From AC-32 sp963755635 (GTDB lineage Bacteria; Actinomycetota; Thermoleophilia; Gaiellales; Gaiellaceae), in assembly GCA_963755635.1 (NCBI GenBank), contig CAVWKS010000010.1, forward strand, positions 372,001 through 436,000: a DNA stretch of 64,000 nucleotides, read 5' to 3'. The notes under the pieces are model-generated. The model saw only the letters and a list, made by a program, of their open reading frames with translations. It did no database searches and had not been told where the DNA came from. The translations under genes were made by a program, and so were the position numbers. Numbering within the stretch: the stretch's first letter is position 1; every line of letters begins with the position of its first letter. Of the stretch, positions 19,858-29,124 are shown one piece after another.

Positions 19858-20757
19858 ATGCGCTTTCGCAAGAACGTGGGACTCGACCCGTCGCAGATCG
19901 AGGATCGCCGCGGGCAGGGGCCGATGCTTGGGCTGCCGGGAGGCGGGCTCACGGTTGGAGGCGGCGGCCTGGGCGTCGTCGGGCTCGTCGTCTACTTGCT
20001 GATCAACGTGCTCGCGAGTAGCGGTGGCATCTCGGGCCCGCTCGGCAACCTGAACGGCTCGACGGTGTCGCAGGCGCCACCCGGCCAGGTGCTCGGCCAG
20101 GAGTGCCGGACCGGCGCGCAGGCGAACGCCCGCGAGGACTGCCGCATCGTCGCCGACGTGAACAGCATCCAGACCTACTGGACGAGCCGCTTCGCCGTCG
20201 CCAAGCGCACGTACACCCCCGCCAAGACGGTCTTCTTCACCGGCTCCACCGACACCGGCTGCGGCCCCGCCAGCACCGACGTCGGTCCGTTCTACTGCCC
20301 GGTCGACAAGCACGTCTACATCGACCTCGGCTTCTTCGACGAGCTGCGCACCCGTTTCGGGGCGCACGGCGGCCCATTCGCGCAGGCGTACGTGCTCGCG
20401 CACGAGTACGGACACCACGTCCAGGACCTGCTCGGCACCCTCGGCCAGGCCTCCGGCCAGACCGGCGCGCAGGGACAGTCGGTGCGCACCGAGCTCCAGG
20501 CCGATTGCTTCGCGGGGGTCTGGGCGAACCACGCGACCCAGACCGGCTACATCGTGGACCTGACGCAGGCGGACATCGCCGACGCGCTCGACGCTGCCGC
20601 TGCCGTCGGCGACGACCGCATCCAGTCGGAGACGCAGGGGCAGGTGAACCGCGAGACCTGGACGCACGGCTCGTCCGCTCAGCGGCAGCACTGGTTCAGC
20701 GTCGGCTACCGAACCGGCGCGCCCGGTAAGTGCAACACGTTCAGCGGCTCGATCTAG
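19858..20757 (+). CDS. Neutral zinc metallopeptidase (YpfJ family)
   Basis: From ATG 19858 the protein (299 residues) starts MRFRKNVGLDPSQIEDRRG, the typical YpfJ-family N-terminus, followed by a glycine-rich stretch and a membrane segment (about residues 38-58). The zinc motif HEYGHH is at about residue 182 and the third ligand region ELQADCFAGVWA follows. The catalytic domain is probably outside the membrane. The longer upstream frame (from 19810) is rejected because the family begins at this methionine. Physiological substrate is unknown. Confidence 0.92.
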   Translation: MRFRKNVGLDPSQIEDRRGQGPMLGLPGGGLTVGGGGLGVVGLVVYLLINVLASSGGISGPLGNLNGSTVSQAPPGQVLGQECRTGAQANAREDCRIVADVNSIQTYWTSRFAVAKRTYTPAKTVFFTGSTDTGCGPASTDVGPFYCPVDKHVYIDLGFFDELRTRFGAHGGPFAQAYVLAHEYGHHVQDLLGTLGQASGQTGAQGQSVRTELQADCFAGVWANHATQTGYIVDLTQADIADALDAAAAVGDDRIQSETQGQVNRETWTHGSSAQRQHWFSVGYRTGAPGKCNTFSGSI

Positions 20758-20802
20758 CTTCCCTCCTGGAACGAGGAGGCGCGGCGGACTACGCTTTTCC
20801 GC

Positions 20803-23800
20803 ATGAACGTCTGCCCAAGCTGCGGGACCGAGAATCCCGCAGGGTCGCGCTTCTGCGGGTCGTGCGGCACGCCGCTCGGTCGCGTCTGCGCGTCCTGCGG
20901 CGCCGAGAACGACCCCGGGATGCGCTTCTGCACGCAGTGCGGCTCGCCGCTCGAGGCCGAGGCTCCCGCCGCCGCCCAGACCGGGGCGACGGCGGAGCGC
21001 CGCCTCGTGTCGGTGCTCTTCGCCGATCTCGTCGGGTTCACACCGGTCTCTGAGGCGCGCGATCCCGAGGAGACGCGCGAGCTGCTCTCGCGCTACTTCG
21101 ACACGTGCCGCCGCTTGATCGGCGTCTACGGCGGGACCGTTGAGAAGTTCATCGGCGACGCCGTGATGGCGGTGTGGGGAACGCCGGTCGCGACCGAGGA
21201 CGACGCCGAACGGGCGGTGCGGGCTGCGCTCGACCTCGTCGCGGCCGTCTCGGCGCTCGGCGACGAGGTCGACGCTCCCGGGTTGAGTGCCCGCGCCGGC
21301 GTTCTCACGGGAGAGGCCGCCGTCAACGTGGGCGCCGTCGGAGAGGGCATGGTCGCCGGCGACCTCGTCAACACGGCGTCGCGCATCCAGTCGGTTGCCG
21401 AGCCCGGCTCCGTGTTCGTCGGCGACGCGACGCGCCGGGCGACCGAGCAGGTGATCGCGTACGAGCCGGCCGGCGAGCACGCGCTCAAGGGCAAGCAGGA
21501 GCCCGCGACGCTCTGGCGCGCGCAGCGGATCGTGTCGGCGCGCAGAGGCGAGCTGAGATCCGACGGGCTCGAGGCGCCGTTCGTGGGACGGGAGCGCGAG
21601 GTGCGGCAGCTGAAGGAGCTCTACCACGCGTGCTCGGAGGAGCGGAAGGCCCATCTGGTCTCGATCACGGGCATCGCCGGGATCGGGAAGTCGCGACTCG
21701 CGTGGGAGTTCTACAAGTACTTCGACGGGATCGCCGAGACCGTCTACTGGCACCGTGGCCGCTGTCTCGCCTACGGCGAGGGCGTCACGTACTGGGCGCT
21801 CGCCGACATGGTGCGCATGCGCTGCCAGATTGCCGAGGACGACCAGCCCTCGGTCGCGCTCGAAAAGCTCCGCGCGACGCTGAGCGAGCAGCTGCTCGAC
21901 GACGATGAGCGCCGTTTCGTCGAGCCCGCGCTGGCGCAGCTGCTCGGCGCCGGCGAGGGCGAGGACGCCGACCGGCAGGAGCTGTTCGCGGCCTGGCGCC
22001 TCTTCTTCGAGCGCCTGTCGGACACCTATCCGGCCGTGCTCGTCTTCGAGGACCTGCAGTGGGCCGACGCGAGCCTGCTCGACTTCATCGAATACCTGCT
22101 CGAGTGGTCGCGCAGCCACCGCCTGTACGTGATCACGCTGGCGCGGCCCGAGCTGCTCGAGAAGCGGCAGACGTGGGGGGCCGGGCAGCGCAACTTCACG
22201 TCGATCTATCTCGAGCCGCTCGGCGAGCCGGCGATGGAGGAGCTGCTCGCCGGCCTCGTGCCGGGCATGCCCGATTCCCTGAAGGCTCAGATCCTGGCGC
22301 GTGCCGAAGGCGTGCCGCTCTACGCGGTCGAGACCGTCCGGATGCTGCTCGACCGGGGACTGCTCGCCCAGGAGGGCTCGACCTACAGCGTCGTCGGCGA
22401 GGTCGAGGACCTCGAGGTGCCCGAGACCCTGCATGCGCTGATCGCCGCGCGGCTCGACGGGCTCAGCGACGAGGAGCGCCGCGTCCTCCAGGACGGCGCC
22501 GTGCTAGGCAAGAGCTTCAGCCGCGGCACGCTGGCCGCGCTCGCCGGGCTCGGCGAGGCCGAACTCGACCCGCTCCTCGCCTCGCTCGTCCGCAAGGAAG
22601 TGCTCTCGCTGCAGGCCGACGCGCGCTCGCCGGAGCACGGCAATTACGGCTTCCTGCAGGACCTCGTGCGCCGGGTCGCCTACGAGACGCTCTCCCGGCA
22701 CGACCGCAAGAGCCGCCACCTGGCCGTGGCCGACCAGCTCGCCGGCTCGCCCTCCGAGGAAGAAGTCGCGGAGGTGATCGCGTCCCACCTGCTGGCGGCC
22801 TTCGAGGCCGTGCCGGACGCGGACGACGCCGAGGAGCTGAAGGGCCGGGCCGCAGCGGCGCTCGTGCGGGCCGGCGAGCGAGCCTCCAGCCTCGGTGCGT
22901 TCGCCGAAGCCCAGCGGTACTTCGAGCAGGCGGAAGACCTTGCCGCAGACGAGCAGGCACGAGCCGATCTCGCGGCCCGTGCCGGAGAGGTGGCCTGGCG
23001 AGCGAACAAGCCCGACGAGAGCAGGGCTCTGCTCGACCGCGCGCACTCCGCATTCGAGGAGCTCGCCGACCCTGTTGCCGCTGCCCGAGTCGCTTCGCGC
23101 CTGGCCGATTGCGACTTCATCGACGGCCATCCGCCAGCGGCGGTGAAACGCCTCGAGCCGGCGCTGGCAGCGCTGGAGGCAGCGGAGGCCTCGCTCGACA
23201 TCGCCCCGGTCGCGGCTCAGCTTGGCCGCTACCTCTATTTCTCAGGGGAGGACGAGCGTGCGCTGCCGTATCTCGAGCGCGCGCTCACACTTGCCGAGAC
23301 CCTCGACCTGCCGGAGACGCTCGCCGAGGCCTTGAACACGAAGGCCGTGATCATCTTCAACCCGCGCCAGCGCCCGCGCGAAGGGATGATCCTGCTCGAG
23401 GGAGCGCTCGCGATCGCCCTCGAGAACGACCTCCATCCGGCCGCGCTCCGGGCATACAACAATCGCGGCGCGTGCCTCTGGGTTCTCGGTGAGTTTCGCG
23501 CTCTCATCGCGAACGCCGAGCGAGCACTTCAGCTCGCCCGCCGGGTGGGCGATCGCCAATGGGAGTCGACGTTCGTGGCCGGCCCGACGGGTCCCCTGAT
23601 GATGCTCGGACGCTGGGACGAGAGCCTCTCTCGCACGGCGGAGGCGCAAGCGCTCGCAGAGAACGAGTTCGTGCGCGGCATCCTGCTCCAGATCGCGCCC
23701 ATCCACCTCCATCGCGGCGACCTGGACGGCGTACGCAGGCTGCTGCAGGAGAACGAGAGCGCGGCGCACTCCGAGAATGCCAGCTGGAGGGCGCTCTACG

Positions 23801-24294
23801 CCTTGACGGAGGCCATGCTTCATGTGGCGGAGGGGCGCCGTGATGAGGCGCTCGCGGCCGCCGAGCGCGCCCTGGCCACGCGGGCGCTCGCGGTCGGCTC
23901 GCAGGCCTTGATCAGGTTCGAGGCCATCGACGTGATCGGCGACTTCGCCGGCGACGAGAAACTGCGCGAGCTCCTGGACATCCTCGACGAGCTCCATCCC
24001 GGCGAGCAAGGCTCGTACATGCGCGCCCAGAGGGCACGCTTCCGCGCGCATCTTCCGGAGAACGACACCGAGATCGAGCTTGCTGCCGCGGAGCGGCTCT
24101 TCGCGGAGGCCGAGATGCCGTTCTACCTCGCGGTTACGCGGGTCGAGCGCGCCGAGCACCTGCTCGCGGAAGGCCGCGGCGACGAGGCTCGCCCGTTGCT
24201 CGACCAAGCGCGTGGGACCTTCGAGGAGCTTCGCGCCGCACCCTGGTTGGAGCGCGTGGAACGCGCCGCCGAGGGCTCGAAAGTCCCCGCCTAA
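20803..24294 (+). CDS. Zinc-ribbon class III cyclase / AAA ATPase / TPR regulator
   Basis: This 1163-residue cytoplasmic protein begins with two zinc ribbons (CPSCG..CGSC and CASCG..CTQC, residues 4-48). A class III nucleotide cyclase domain follows (about 65-245) with metal aspartates in VLFADLVGFT and FIGDAVMAVWG and the DLVNTASRIQS helix. Next is a signal-transduction ATPase with Walker A GIAGIGKSR (about 289) and Walker B VLVFEDLQWAD, then a long helical TPR-like region (650-1155). Such proteins are thought to link a bound signal to cAMP synthesis or scaffold assembly. A second member lies at 60 kb. Confidence 0.92.
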   Translation: MNVCPSCGTENPAGSRFCGSCGTPLGRVCASCGAENDPGMRFCTQCGSPLEAEAPAAAQTGATAERRLVSVLFADLVGFTPVSEARDPEETRELLSRYFDTCRRLIGVYGGTVEKFIGDAVMAVWGTPVATEDDAERAVRAALDLVAAVSALGDEVDAPGLSARAGVLTGEAAVNVGAVGEGMVAGDLVNTASRIQSVAEPGSVFVGDATRRATEQVIAYEPAGEHALKGKQEPATLWRAQRIVSARRGELRSDGLEAPFVGREREVRQLKELYHACSEERKAHLVSITGIAGIGKSRLAWEFYKYFDGIAETVYWHRGRCLAYGEGVTYWALADMVRMRCQIAEDDQPSVALEKLRATLSEQLLDDDERRFVEPALAQLLGAGEGEDADRQELFAAWRLFFERLSDTYPAVLVFEDLQWADASLLDFIEYLLEWSRSHRLYVITLARPELLEKRQTWGAGQRNFTSIYLEPLGEPAMEELLAGLVPGMPDSLKAQILARAEGVPLYAVETVRMLLDRGLLAQEGSTYSVVGEVEDLEVPETLHALIAARLDGLSDEERRVLQDGAVLGKSFSRGTLAALAGLGEAELDPLLASLVRKEVLSLQADARSPEHGNYGFLQDLVRRVAYETLSRHDRKSRHLAVADQLAGSPSEEEVAEVIASHLLAAFEAVPDADDAEELKGRAAAALVRAGERASSLGAFAEAQRYFEQAEDLAADEQARADLAARAGEVAWRANKPDESRALLDRAHSAFEELADPVAAARVASRLADCDFIDGHPPAAVKRLEPALAALEAAEASLDIAPVAAQLGRYLYFSGEDERALPYLERALTLAETLDLPETLAEALNTKAVIIFNPRQRPREGMILLEGALAIALENDLHPAALRAYNNRGACLWVLGEFRALIANAERALQLARRVGDRQWESTFVAGPTGPLMMLGRWDESLSRTAEAQALAENEFVRGILLQIAPIHLHRGDLDGVRRLLQENESAAHSENASWRALYALTEAMLHVAEGRRDEALAAAERALATRALAVGSQALIRFEAIDVIGDFAGDEKLRELLDILDELHPGEQGSYMRAQRARFRAHLPENDTEIELAAAERLFAEAEMPFYLAVTRVERAEHLLAEGRGDEARPLLDQARGTFEELRAAPWLERVERAAEGSKVPA

Positions 24295-24296
24295 CG

Positions 24297-24322
24297 CCGG
24301 AGCGGCCTTGCGGCCGCTCCGG
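24297..24322. terminator. Bidirectional hairpin between convergent genes
   Basis: CCGGAGCGGCC (24297-24307) and GGCCGCTCCGG (24312-24322) form a perfect 11-bp stem with a TTGC loop, 3 bases after the cyclase stop and 20 bases before the end of the convergent DUF6458 gene. No T-run is present, but the place and strength suit a shared terminator. Confidence 0.6.
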
Positions 24323-24342
24323 AATCGAACCTATCGGGCCTC

Positions 24343-24576
24343 CTAATAAGGCGGAGGCTCGTCGGCGTAGCCGCCCGGTGCGCGACGGCGGCCGGACCAG
24401 TAGCCGGGGCCGGCCCACGTCGACCAGAAGATCATCGACAGCACGGCGCCGACAATCCCGACGATCAGCAGGATCCAGCCGACCGTGTGGATGTTCACGC
24501 CGGAGACGTCAGCGTTGACGGCCCAGGCGAGGATTGCGCCGGCTGCGATCAAGACGATGCTTACTCCGAGTCCCAT
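24343..24576 (-). CDS. DUF6458 small membrane protein
   Basis: This 77-residue protein has an N-terminal GLGVSIVLIAAGAILAWAV helix, a short NIHTVGWILLIVG segment leading into a second helix, and an Arg/Pro-rich cytoplasmic tail ending DEPPPY. This architecture matches the actinobacterial DUF6458 family, function unknown. It is divergent from the cox operon; a small ACCCG...CGGGT hairpin (24607-24621) lies between them. Confidence 0.8.
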   Translation of the reverse strand: MGLGVSIVLIAAGAILAWAVNADVSGVNIHTVGWILLIVGIVGAVLSMIFWSTWAGPGYWSGRRRAPGGYADEPPPY

Positions 24577-24706
24577 TCATCCTCCTTGTGTTGTGCGGCG
24601 CTCTGTACCCGCTTTTCGGGTGCCTGAACCTCTGCTCGTAGCAGGCGTTTCGAGCGTCCGCACTTCCCCCCGCGTGCGGGCCGCGTCGTCGAGTAGTCTC
24701 GCCGCG

Positions 24707-25738
24707 GTGCGTAGGGGATCGGTCGTCCAGCTCGTCGCGATCGGGGTTGTCTGCGGCGCGGGCGCCGCGCTCGTCGCGATCCTGATCCCGTGGCTACCCG
24801 CCCCGGCCAGCCGTCAGGCCGGACGGATCGACTTCGTCTTCTGGTTCGTGACCGCGATCTGCATCGCGATCTTCGCGCTCGTCGCCGCGGTGATCATCTA
24901 TTCGATCTTCAAGTTCCGCGCCGCGCCGGGCGACGACTCGGACGGCCCGCCGATCCACGGCAACACGCGTCTCGAGATCGTCTGGACGGCGGTGCCGGCT
25001 GCGCTCGTCACTGCGATCTCGATCGTCAGCGCCATCGTCCTCGCCAAGAACGAGCACATCCCGCACGCGGCGGCAGCCACCGACCCGCTCAAGCCGCTCC
25101 ACGTCGACGTCGTCGCGCAGCAGTTCGCCTGGACCTTCAAGTACCCCGACTTCGGCAACGTCGCTTCTGCGACGCTGAAGCTCCCGGTGAACGCGACGAC
25201 CAAGCTGCGGATCACGTCGCTCGACGTGACGCACTCGTTCTGGGTCCCGCAGTTCAGCCAGAAGCTCGACGCCGTGCCGGGATCTTTCAATTCCCTCCCG
25301 ATCACGCCCGACAAGCTGGGCACCTACCCCGTGATCTGCACCGAGCTCTGCGGGCTCGGCCACGCCGTCATGCGCTCGACCGCCCAGGTGATGCCGGACG
25401 ACAAGTTCCTCTCGTGGGCGAAGGCCCAGCAGAAGCAGCTGGGCGGGACGGGCGCCGCCTCCGGGAAGGCCGTCTTCACGAACAACGGCTGCGCCGCCTG
25501 TCACACGCTCGCAGCCGCGGGCGCCAAGGGAAAGGTCGGGCCCGACCTCGATCAGCTGGCGCAGGAGGCGCAGAAGGCCGGGAAGCCGCTGGAGCAGTTC
25601 ATCAGGCAGTCGATCGTCGACCCGAATGCGTACGTCGCGCCGGGCTTCCCGAAGGGGATCATGCCGGGCAACTTCGGCAGCCTCCCGAAGGCCCAGCTCG
25701 ACGCGCTCGTCTCCTTCCTCGCCGGGAGCAAGCAATGA
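24707..25738 (+). CDS. coxB: Cytochrome c oxidase subunit II with fused cytochrome c (caa3 type)
   Basis: The protein (343 residues from GTG 24707) carries two N-terminal membrane helices, the cupredoxin domain with the CuA motif ICTELCGLGHAVM, and a C-terminal cytochrome c domain with heme motif CAACH and a distal methionine in GIMPGNF. Subunit II takes electrons into CuA; the fused heme makes it a caa3 oxidase. The start was placed at GTG 24707 because upstream residues do not match the family. The stop overlaps coxA (ATGA). Confidence 0.95.
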   Translation: MRRGSVVQLVAIGVVCGAGAALVAILIPWLPAPASRQAGRIDFVFWFVTAICIAIFALVAAVIIYSIFKFRAAPGDDSDGPPIHGNTRLEIVWTAVPAALVTAISIVSAIVLAKNEHIPHAAAATDPLKPLHVDVVAQQFAWTFKYPDFGNVASATLKLPVNATTKLRITSLDVTHSFWVPQFSQKLDAVPGSFNSLPITPDKLGTYPVICTELCGLGHAVMRSTAQVMPDDKFLSWAKAQQKQLGGTGAASGKAVFTNNGCAACHTLAAAGAKGKVGPDLDQLAQEAQKAGKPLEQFIRQSIVDPNAYVAPGFPKGIMPGNFGSLPKAQLDALVSFLAGSKQ

Positions 25739-27678
25739 CCGGCGTCGCCTTGCACGACCCGCACGCCGCCCACGCCGCGCCGGCGCCGCCGACCGGCCCG
25801 CGGCGGCTGCTCGCGGCGGGCTGGCTGCGCGTGACGTGGATGGTCCCGCTCTTCTTCGGGATCGGCGCCGGCATCGTCTGCCTCGTCCGCTGGCTCGAGG
25901 GCTGGCACCCCATCTGGGACGGGCAGGTGATCACGACCGCGGAGCTGACCGCCGTGCCGCTCGGCTTTCTCGCCGCGATCGGAGGCTTCGACTACTGGAT
26001 GCGCTACGCGGTCGGCTCACCGACGAGGCCGGAGGACCACTCCGGCCACGGCGCCCGCAGCTGGCGCGACTACTTCCGGATCAACACCGACCACAAGGTG
26101 ATCGGGATCCAGTACCTGGTGACGACGATCTTCTTCTTCGTCATCGCCGGGCTGCTCGCGATGATGATGCGCGCCGAGCTCGCCCGGCCAGGGATGCAGT
26201 TCGTCGACAACCAGCTCTTCAACGGGCTCTTCTCGGTGCACGCGGCGCTGATGATCTTCCTGTTCGTCATCCCCGCGTTCGCCGGGATCGGCAACTACGT
26301 GATTCCGCTGATGATCGGCGCGCCGGACATGGCGTTCCCGAGGCTGAACGCGCTCTCGTTCTGGCTGCTGCCGATCGCCGGCTTCATGATGCTCTCGAGC
26401 TTCCTCGCGCCTGGCGGCGCCTTTGCCTCAGGCTGGACGGGCTACGCGCCGCTCGCCTCGACACACCAGCCGATCGGCGCCGTCTTCTTCAACATGGGCG
26501 TCCAGTGGGCGGGCGCGAGCTCGATCATGACCGCGCTCAACTTCCTGGTCACGATCATCACCATGCGCGCGCCGGGGATGAGCTTCTGGCGCATGCCGTT
26601 GCTCGTCTGGGCGAATTTCACGACGTCACTGCTGGTCGTGATCGCGACGCCGTTCATCGCGGGATCGCAGTTCATGGTCATGTTCGACCACGTGATGCAC
26701 ACCGACTTCTTCAACTTCCAATCCGGCGGCTATCCGATCGGGTACCAGCACATCTTCTGGTTCTACTCCCACCCGGCCGTCTACATCATGATGCTGCCCG
26801 GCTTCGGGATCGCCTCGGAGGTGATCTCCGTGATGGCGAGGAAACCGATCTTCGGCTACCGCCTGATGGCGCTCTCGCTGATGGCGATCCTCGTGCTCGG
26901 CTTCTCGGTCTGGGCGCACCACATGTTCGTCGCCGGGATGGCGCCGTGGCTGCGCGTCCCGATGATGGTCACGTCGATGGTGATCGCGGTGCCGACCGGG
27001 ATCAAGGTCTTCTCCTGGCTCGCGACCTTATGGGACGGCCGGATCCATTTCGAAACGCCGATGCTGTTCGCACTCGGCTTCGTCTCGATGTTCGTGATCG
27101 GCGGCCTCTCCGGGATCTACCTCGCGGCGGTGCCGATCGACATCCACGTCTCCGACACGTACTTCGTCGTCGCCCACATCCACTACGTGCTCTTCGGCGG
27201 GTCGCTGTTCACGATCTTCGCCGGGATCTATTTCTGGTTCCCGAAGATGACCGGCCGGATGTACGACGAGCGGCTCGGCAAGCTCCATTTCTGGTTGACG
27301 TTCATCGGCTTCAACCTGACGTTCTTCCCGATGCACTGGCTCGGGATCCAGGGGATGCCGCGGCGCGTCGCCGACTACGTGCCGCGCTTCGCCGACCTGA
27401 ACCTGTTCATCTCGCTCGCGTCGTTCGGGCTCGGCGCCTCGACGCTCGTCTTTCTCTACAACATGATCTACAGCTGGCGCTTCGGGCCGGCCGCCGAGGC
27501 GAACCCGTGGCGCTCGCTGACGCTCGAGTGGCAGGTCAGCTCGCCGCCGCCCATCTTCAATTTCGACGAGATCCCGCAGGTCGTGGGCAACCCGTACGAG
27601 TACGGGGTCGAGGGATTCCGGCACGCCGTCTTCAACGGAGATCGCGTCGGCGAGCGCGAGGAGGTGCCGACCCGGTGA
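25735..27678 (+). CDS. coxA: Cytochrome c oxidase subunit I (A2-type heme-copper oxidase)
   Basis: This 647-residue subunit carries heme a, heme a3 and CuB in the cytoplasmic membrane and reduces oxygen while pumping protons. Helix VI reads FYSHPAV (about residues 341-347): the Glu of A1-type GHPEV is absent and the Tyr-Ser pair typical of A2-type oxidases is present. The CuB histidine pair is in WAHHMFVAG and the heme ligands in VVAHIHYVLFGG (about 480). It follows coxB with a 4-base overlap and is overlapped by the next gene (GTGA). Confidence 0.96.
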   Translation: MTGVALHDPHAAHAAPAPPTGPRRLLAAGWLRVTWMVPLFFGIGAGIVCLVRWLEGWHPIWDGQVITTAELTAVPLGFLAAIGGFDYWMRYAVGSPTRPEDHSGHGARSWRDYFRINTDHKVIGIQYLVTTIFFFVIAGLLAMMMRAELARPGMQFVDNQLFNGLFSVHAALMIFLFVIPAFAGIGNYVIPLMIGAPDMAFPRLNALSFWLLPIAGFMMLSSFLAPGGAFASGWTGYAPLASTHQPIGAVFFNMGVQWAGASSIMTALNFLVTIITMRAPGMSFWRMPLLVWANFTTSLLVVIATPFIAGSQFMVMFDHVMHTDFFNFQSGGYPIGYQHIFWFYSHPAVYIMMLPGFGIASEVISVMARKPIFGYRLMALSLMAILVLGFSVWAHHMFVAGMAPWLRVPMMVTSMVIAVPTGIKVFSWLATLWDGRIHFETPMLFALGFVSMFVIGGLSGIYLAAVPIDIHVSDTYFVVAHIHYVLFGGSLFTIFAGIYFWFPKMTGRMYDERLGKLHFWLTFIGFNLTFFPMHWLGIQGMPRRVADYVPRFADLNLFISLASFGLGASTLVFLYNMIYSWRFGPAAEANPWRSLTLEWQVSSPPPIFNFDEIPQVVGNPYEYGVEGFRHAVFNGDRVGEREEVPTR

Positions 27679-28529
27679 ATCAGCAGGCGAAGCACGTGCT
27701 CGTGATCGCGAACGAGACGGTGGCCGGGCGCGGGCTGATCGAGGCGCTGAAGCGGCTGGGCGCGGAGGGGCCGCTGCGCGTGACGGTCGTGGCGCCGGTG
27801 AACCAGCCGCGCGAGGGCTACGTCGTCTACGAGGACACTCGGCGAGCCTCCGCAGGAAGGCGGCTCGACAGGACGCTCGCGGCGCTGCGTGAGGAGGGCA
27901 TCGCCGCGTCCGGCCACGTCGTCGAGGCCGATCCCGTCGCGGCGCTCCGTGACGCGCTCGCGCAGCTCGAGCCGCGTCCCGACCAGATCATCGTCTCGAC
28001 CCACCCGCGCCAGCGCTCCGGCTGGCTGCGGCGGAACGTCGTCGAGCGGATCCAGCGGGCGGCCGACGGCATCCCGGTCGAGCACGTCGTCGTGGACCTG
28101 GACGAGGAGAAGGGCGGCGAGGCGAACGTCCTCGTGGTCGCGAACGAGACGCTCGTCGGCGACGCGCTGCTCGACAAGATCCGCGAGCGCGCCGCGAAGG
28201 CCCCGGCTTCGTTTCTGATCATGTGCCCGCAGAGCGACACGTCGTCGGCCGAGCACCCGGAGGCTGAGCGGCGCCTGCGCCGCGCGCTGACGATCCTGCG
28301 CGGCGAGGGCATCGATGCCCACGGCCAGGTCGCGCATCCCGACCCGTTCACCGCGGCCTCGCAGGCGGCCCAGGACGAGCGCGTCGACGAGATCATCGTC
28401 TCGACCTTCCCCGGCGAGAACCGTTCCAACTGGCTGCGCGGCGATCTCGTCAACCGGCTGCGCAAGTCGACCGGGCTGCCGGTGGACCACATCGAGGTCG
28501 ACCCCGAGCCCGAGGCTGCGCCGGTATGA
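27675..28529 (+). CDS. Tandem stress-protein-like domain protein in cox operon
   Basis: This 284-residue soluble protein has two similar halves (residues 1-140 and 145-275). Each begins with a strand and turn motif (HVLVIANETVAGRGL; NVLVVANETLVGDAL), has a central segment on arginine-rich helices (RRLDRTLAALREEGI; RRLRRALTILRGEGI), and ends with a conserved strand and serine-rich loop (DQIIVSTHP; DEIIVSTFPGENRSNWL). The layout suggests a UspA-like alpha/beta fold, possibly nucleotide-binding. It is sandwiched between coxA and coxC with 4-base overlaps at both ends, so a role in oxidase assembly or sensing is likely but unproven. Confidence 0.75.
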   Translation: MNQQAKHVLVIANETVAGRGLIEALKRLGAEGPLRVTVVAPVNQPREGYVVYEDTRRASAGRRLDRTLAALREEGIAASGHVVEADPVAALRDALAQLEPRPDQIIVSTHPRQRSGWLRRNVVERIQRAADGIPVEHVVVDLDEEKGGEANVLVVANETLVGDALLDKIRERAAKAPASFLIMCPQSDTSSAEHPEAERRLRRALTILRGEGIDAHGQVAHPDPFTAASQAAQDERVDEIIVSTFPGENRSNWLRGDLVNRLRKSTGLPVDHIEVDPEPEAAPV

Positions 28530-29122
28530 GCGTGCACGCCGAAGCGCACGCCGCGCACCCGCCGGCCGCGAACCAGAGCTCGCGTGTCGACGCCCGCACG
28601 CTCGGGATGTTCCTCTTCATCGCGTCGGAGATCATGCTCTTCGGCTCGTTCTTCACCGCCTACTTCTTCGTGCGGGTCGCGGCCGGCACGGCGTGGCCGA
28701 CCCCGCCGTACGAGCTGCCGGTGTTCGTGGCGGGGATGAACACGATCATCCTCGTGACGTCGAGCTTCACGATGCACTGGGCGCTGCAGTCGATCAAGCG
28801 CGGCAACCACTCGGGACTGAAGGCGGGCCTGTCGCTGACCTTCCTGCTCGGCCTGACGTTCCTGCTGACGCAGATCCTCGAGTACTCGCGGATCGGCTTC
28901 GCGCCGTACACGAACGCGTTCGGGACGGTCTTCTTCTGCCTGACCGGGCTGCACGGCGCCCACGTCTTCGTCGGGCTGACGATCCTGCTCGTCGCGACGG
29001 TCCGCTCGTTTCGCGGCCACTACTCGCCGGAAGCGCATCTCGGAGTCGAGATCCCCGGCATCTACTGGCACTTCGTGGACGTGATGTGGATCGTGGTCTA
29101 CACGACGGTCTACATCCTCTAG
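28526..29122 (+). CDS. coxC: Cytochrome c oxidase subunit III
   Basis: This 198-residue integral membrane subunit has five predicted helices and the family signatures LGMFLFIASEIMLFGSFF, SSFTMHWAL, GLHGAHVFVGL and the C-terminal YWHFVDVMWIVVYTTVYIL. It stabilises subunit I. The ATG overlaps the previous gene's stop (ATGA). Confidence 0.95.
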   Translation: MSVHAEAHAAHPPAANQSSRVDARTLGMFLFIASEIMLFGSFFTAYFFVRVAAGTAWPTPPYELPVFVAGMNTIILVTSSFTMHWALQSIKRGNHSGLKAGLSLTFLLGLTFLLTQILEYSRIGFAPYTNAFGTVFFCLTGLHGAHVFVGLTILLVATVRSFRGHYSPEAHLGVEIPGIYWHFVDVMWIVVYTTVYIL

Positions 29123-29124
29123 CC

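Noticed and set aside
19639..22434. 931-codon reverse open frame opposite the metallopeptidase and cyclase genes
   Set aside because: Most of it mirrors the coding strand of two well-supported genes. Only its last 44 codons were kept as a possible small gene.
24790..25734. Upstream extension of the coxA frame through coxB
   Set aside because: It is an out-of-frame reading of coxB; the ATGA overlap at 25735 gives the real start.
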